DNA from: Actinobacteria bacterium UBA7422
GTDB lineage: Bacteria; Actinomycetota; Actinomycetes; S36-B12
Length of the DNA: 5,027 nt
Assembly: GCA_002469525.1 (NCBI GenBank)
Contig: DKME01000149.1
Span: 1 to 5,027, forward strand
Direction of reading: 5' to 3'
The notes beneath the pieces were generated by a model. The model saw only the letters and a list, made by a program, of their open reading frames with translations. It was not told the origin of the DNA and did not search any database. Below are positions 4,791 through 5,027 of this stretch, in pieces (the stretch's first letter is position 1; every line of letters starts with the position of its first letter). The position numbers were made by a program, and so were the translations under genes.

Positions 4791-4818
4791 GACCCGGGGT
4801 TGTTAACAACCGACCCGG
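4791..4818. repeat. 14-bp perfect palindrome flanked by GACCCGG direct repeats
   Basis: GACCCGG (4791-4797) is followed immediately by the perfect palindrome GGTTGTTAACAACC (4798-4811) and then by a second GACCCGG (4812-4818). A 14-bp palindrome is a good dimeric-repressor operator candidate for the gene starting at 4965. The flanking direct repeats make it a 21-bp unit plus one partial copy. Confidence 0.5.
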
Positions 4819-4915
4819 TGTACATGTATATGTAATCCGGTTCAGGGTGTGGGTGATATTTCCTTGGGATGGGTTCCCGTTGGGGAAAGTACCGTGAAAA
4901 CACGGTTGCCGGGTC
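4812..4915 (+). ncRNA. Candidate structured RNA or cis-acting leader upstream of the last gene
   Basis: Five helices nest without conflict. A closing stem forms from GACCCGG (4812-4818) with CCGGGTC (4909-4915). Inside are TACAT/ATGTA (4821-4834, loop GTAT), and TTTCCTT (4859-4865) with GGGGAAA (4882-4888). The latter encloses GGGA/TCCC (4866-4878, five-base loop). A perfect ACCGTG-AAAA-CACGGT hairpin (4891-4906) follows directly. The block ends about 50 bases before the ATG at 4965. The first GACCCGG (4791-4797) could replace the second in the closing stem, allowing two alternative folds. I do not match it to a known riboswitch class. Palindromic DNA-binding sites could explain parts of it instead. 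Confidence 0.35.
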
Positions 4916-4955
4916 TGACGTGGTCGAGATAGTTTCGCATCACTACTTAGCAATT

Positions 4956-4960
4956 GGAGG
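4956..4960 (+). promoter_or_regulatory. Ribosome binding site of the gene at the right edge
   Basis: GGAGG lies four bases before the ATG at 4965 (GGAGG, GTTT, ATG). The match is strong and the spacing slightly short. It is the best Shine-Dalgarno sequence in the window and supports real translation from 4965. Confidence 0.65.
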
Positions 4961-4964
4961 GTTT

Positions 4965-5027
4965 ATGGATGCTCAAGGTTTTGTGGCGGCGCTTACCCCT
5001 GCGGTGACTGATGCGAATGCTCGTGAA
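4965..5027 (+). CDS. N-terminal start of an unidentified protein, partial
   Basis: Only the first 21 codons are in the window, open to the edge. They begin MDAQGFVAALTPAV and continue T-D-A-N-A-R-E. The start is supported by GGAGG four bases upstream. There is no signal peptide; the piece looks like a soluble amphipathic N-terminus. I do not recognise the family. It lies on the side of the tRNA fragment where an integrated element is expected, and about 50 bases after the foldable block, so it may be an element gene under control of that leader. A second ATG at 4969 is in another frame. Confidence 0.6.
   Translation, partial: MDAQGFVAALTPAVTDANARE

Larger units (their letters stand above)
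4648..4964. other. Gene-poor, structure-rich segment between the tRNA fragment and the last gene
   Basis: I see no convincing coding sequence. The 138-codon minus-strand frame at 4487-4903 runs across the tRNA fragment and into the lipoprotein gene, and its composition (many Arg, His, Pro) does not look like protein. A short plus-strand stretch (about 4645-4706) reads RKTRMRMNIREEIRPRY before TAG and may be chance. GTGAGGAA occurs at 4655-4662 and 4687-4694 as a direct repeat. The other structures (repeats, palindrome, foldable block) are listed separately. Confidence 0.5.

Noticed and set aside
4487..4903. 138-codon minus-strand ORF
   Set aside because: It overlaps the lipoprotein gene end, a hairpin and the tRNA fragment, and its composition is not protein-like.
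4601..4964. tRNA-Arg(CCU) interrupted by a group I intron, as known in some bacteria
   Set aside because: No tRNA 5' half (GGCCCCG acceptor strand plus D arm) is found on the minus strand up to the window edge, so a split gene with an intron is not supported.
1..5027. CRISPR array, insertion sequence or rRNA gene
   Set aside because: No regularly spaced repeats, transposase motifs, terminal inverted repeats with target duplication, or conserved rRNA segments were seen.

Overview
The window looks like a mid-GC bacterial chromosome segment, most likely from an actinobacterium. This is an inference from several features: a near-perfect TATAAT element placed for leaderless transcription of one gene, a GTG-started lipoprotein binding protein, the tail of an NDP-forming acyl-CoA synthetase, and a tRNA 3' end without an encoded CCA. 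I cannot name a genus.

Layout. The left edge (1-126, +) is the C-terminus of an ATP-grasp acyl-CoA synthetase. A 170-base intergenic region follows, with an inverted repeat and competing hairpin arms. Next is a complete osmoprotectant (glycine betaine/choline type) lipoprotein binding protein (297-1265, +), which has no permease or ATPase gene beside it. A cluster of hairpins ends in a T8 tract (1298-1421). From 1429 to 2144 (-) the sequence is decayed: a FUSC-like membrane protein fragment with an in-frame TAG lies against a coiled-coil-rich ORF in another frame. A complete secreted metallophosphoesterase occupies 2247-3698 (-), with a TATAAT box six bases before its ATG. On the other side of that promoter, 3735-3947 (+) reads like a broken gene. 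A small predicted lipoprotein (4054-4560, +) resembling the DUF4864/NTF2-like group follows.

At the right is a junction. 4601-4647 is the 3' part of a tRNA-Arg(CCU) on the minus strand with no 5' half beside it. This is the usual signature of an attachment site left by a tRNA-targeting integrative element, and the geometry puts the element to the right. The 314 bases after it hold no convincing gene but much structure: an 11-bp-spaced TGCCACG repeat, a perfect 14-bp palindrome between two GACCCGG copies, and a foldable block (about 4812-4915) with a closing stem and three internal hairpins. A new gene with a GGAGG site starts at 4965 and runs off the edge.

The genes do not form one pathway. 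The shared theme is envelope and exported functions (betaine-type uptake, secreted phosphatase, small lipoprotein) among gene remains next to a likely element boundary. The most promising undescribed item is the structured segment upstream of 4965.
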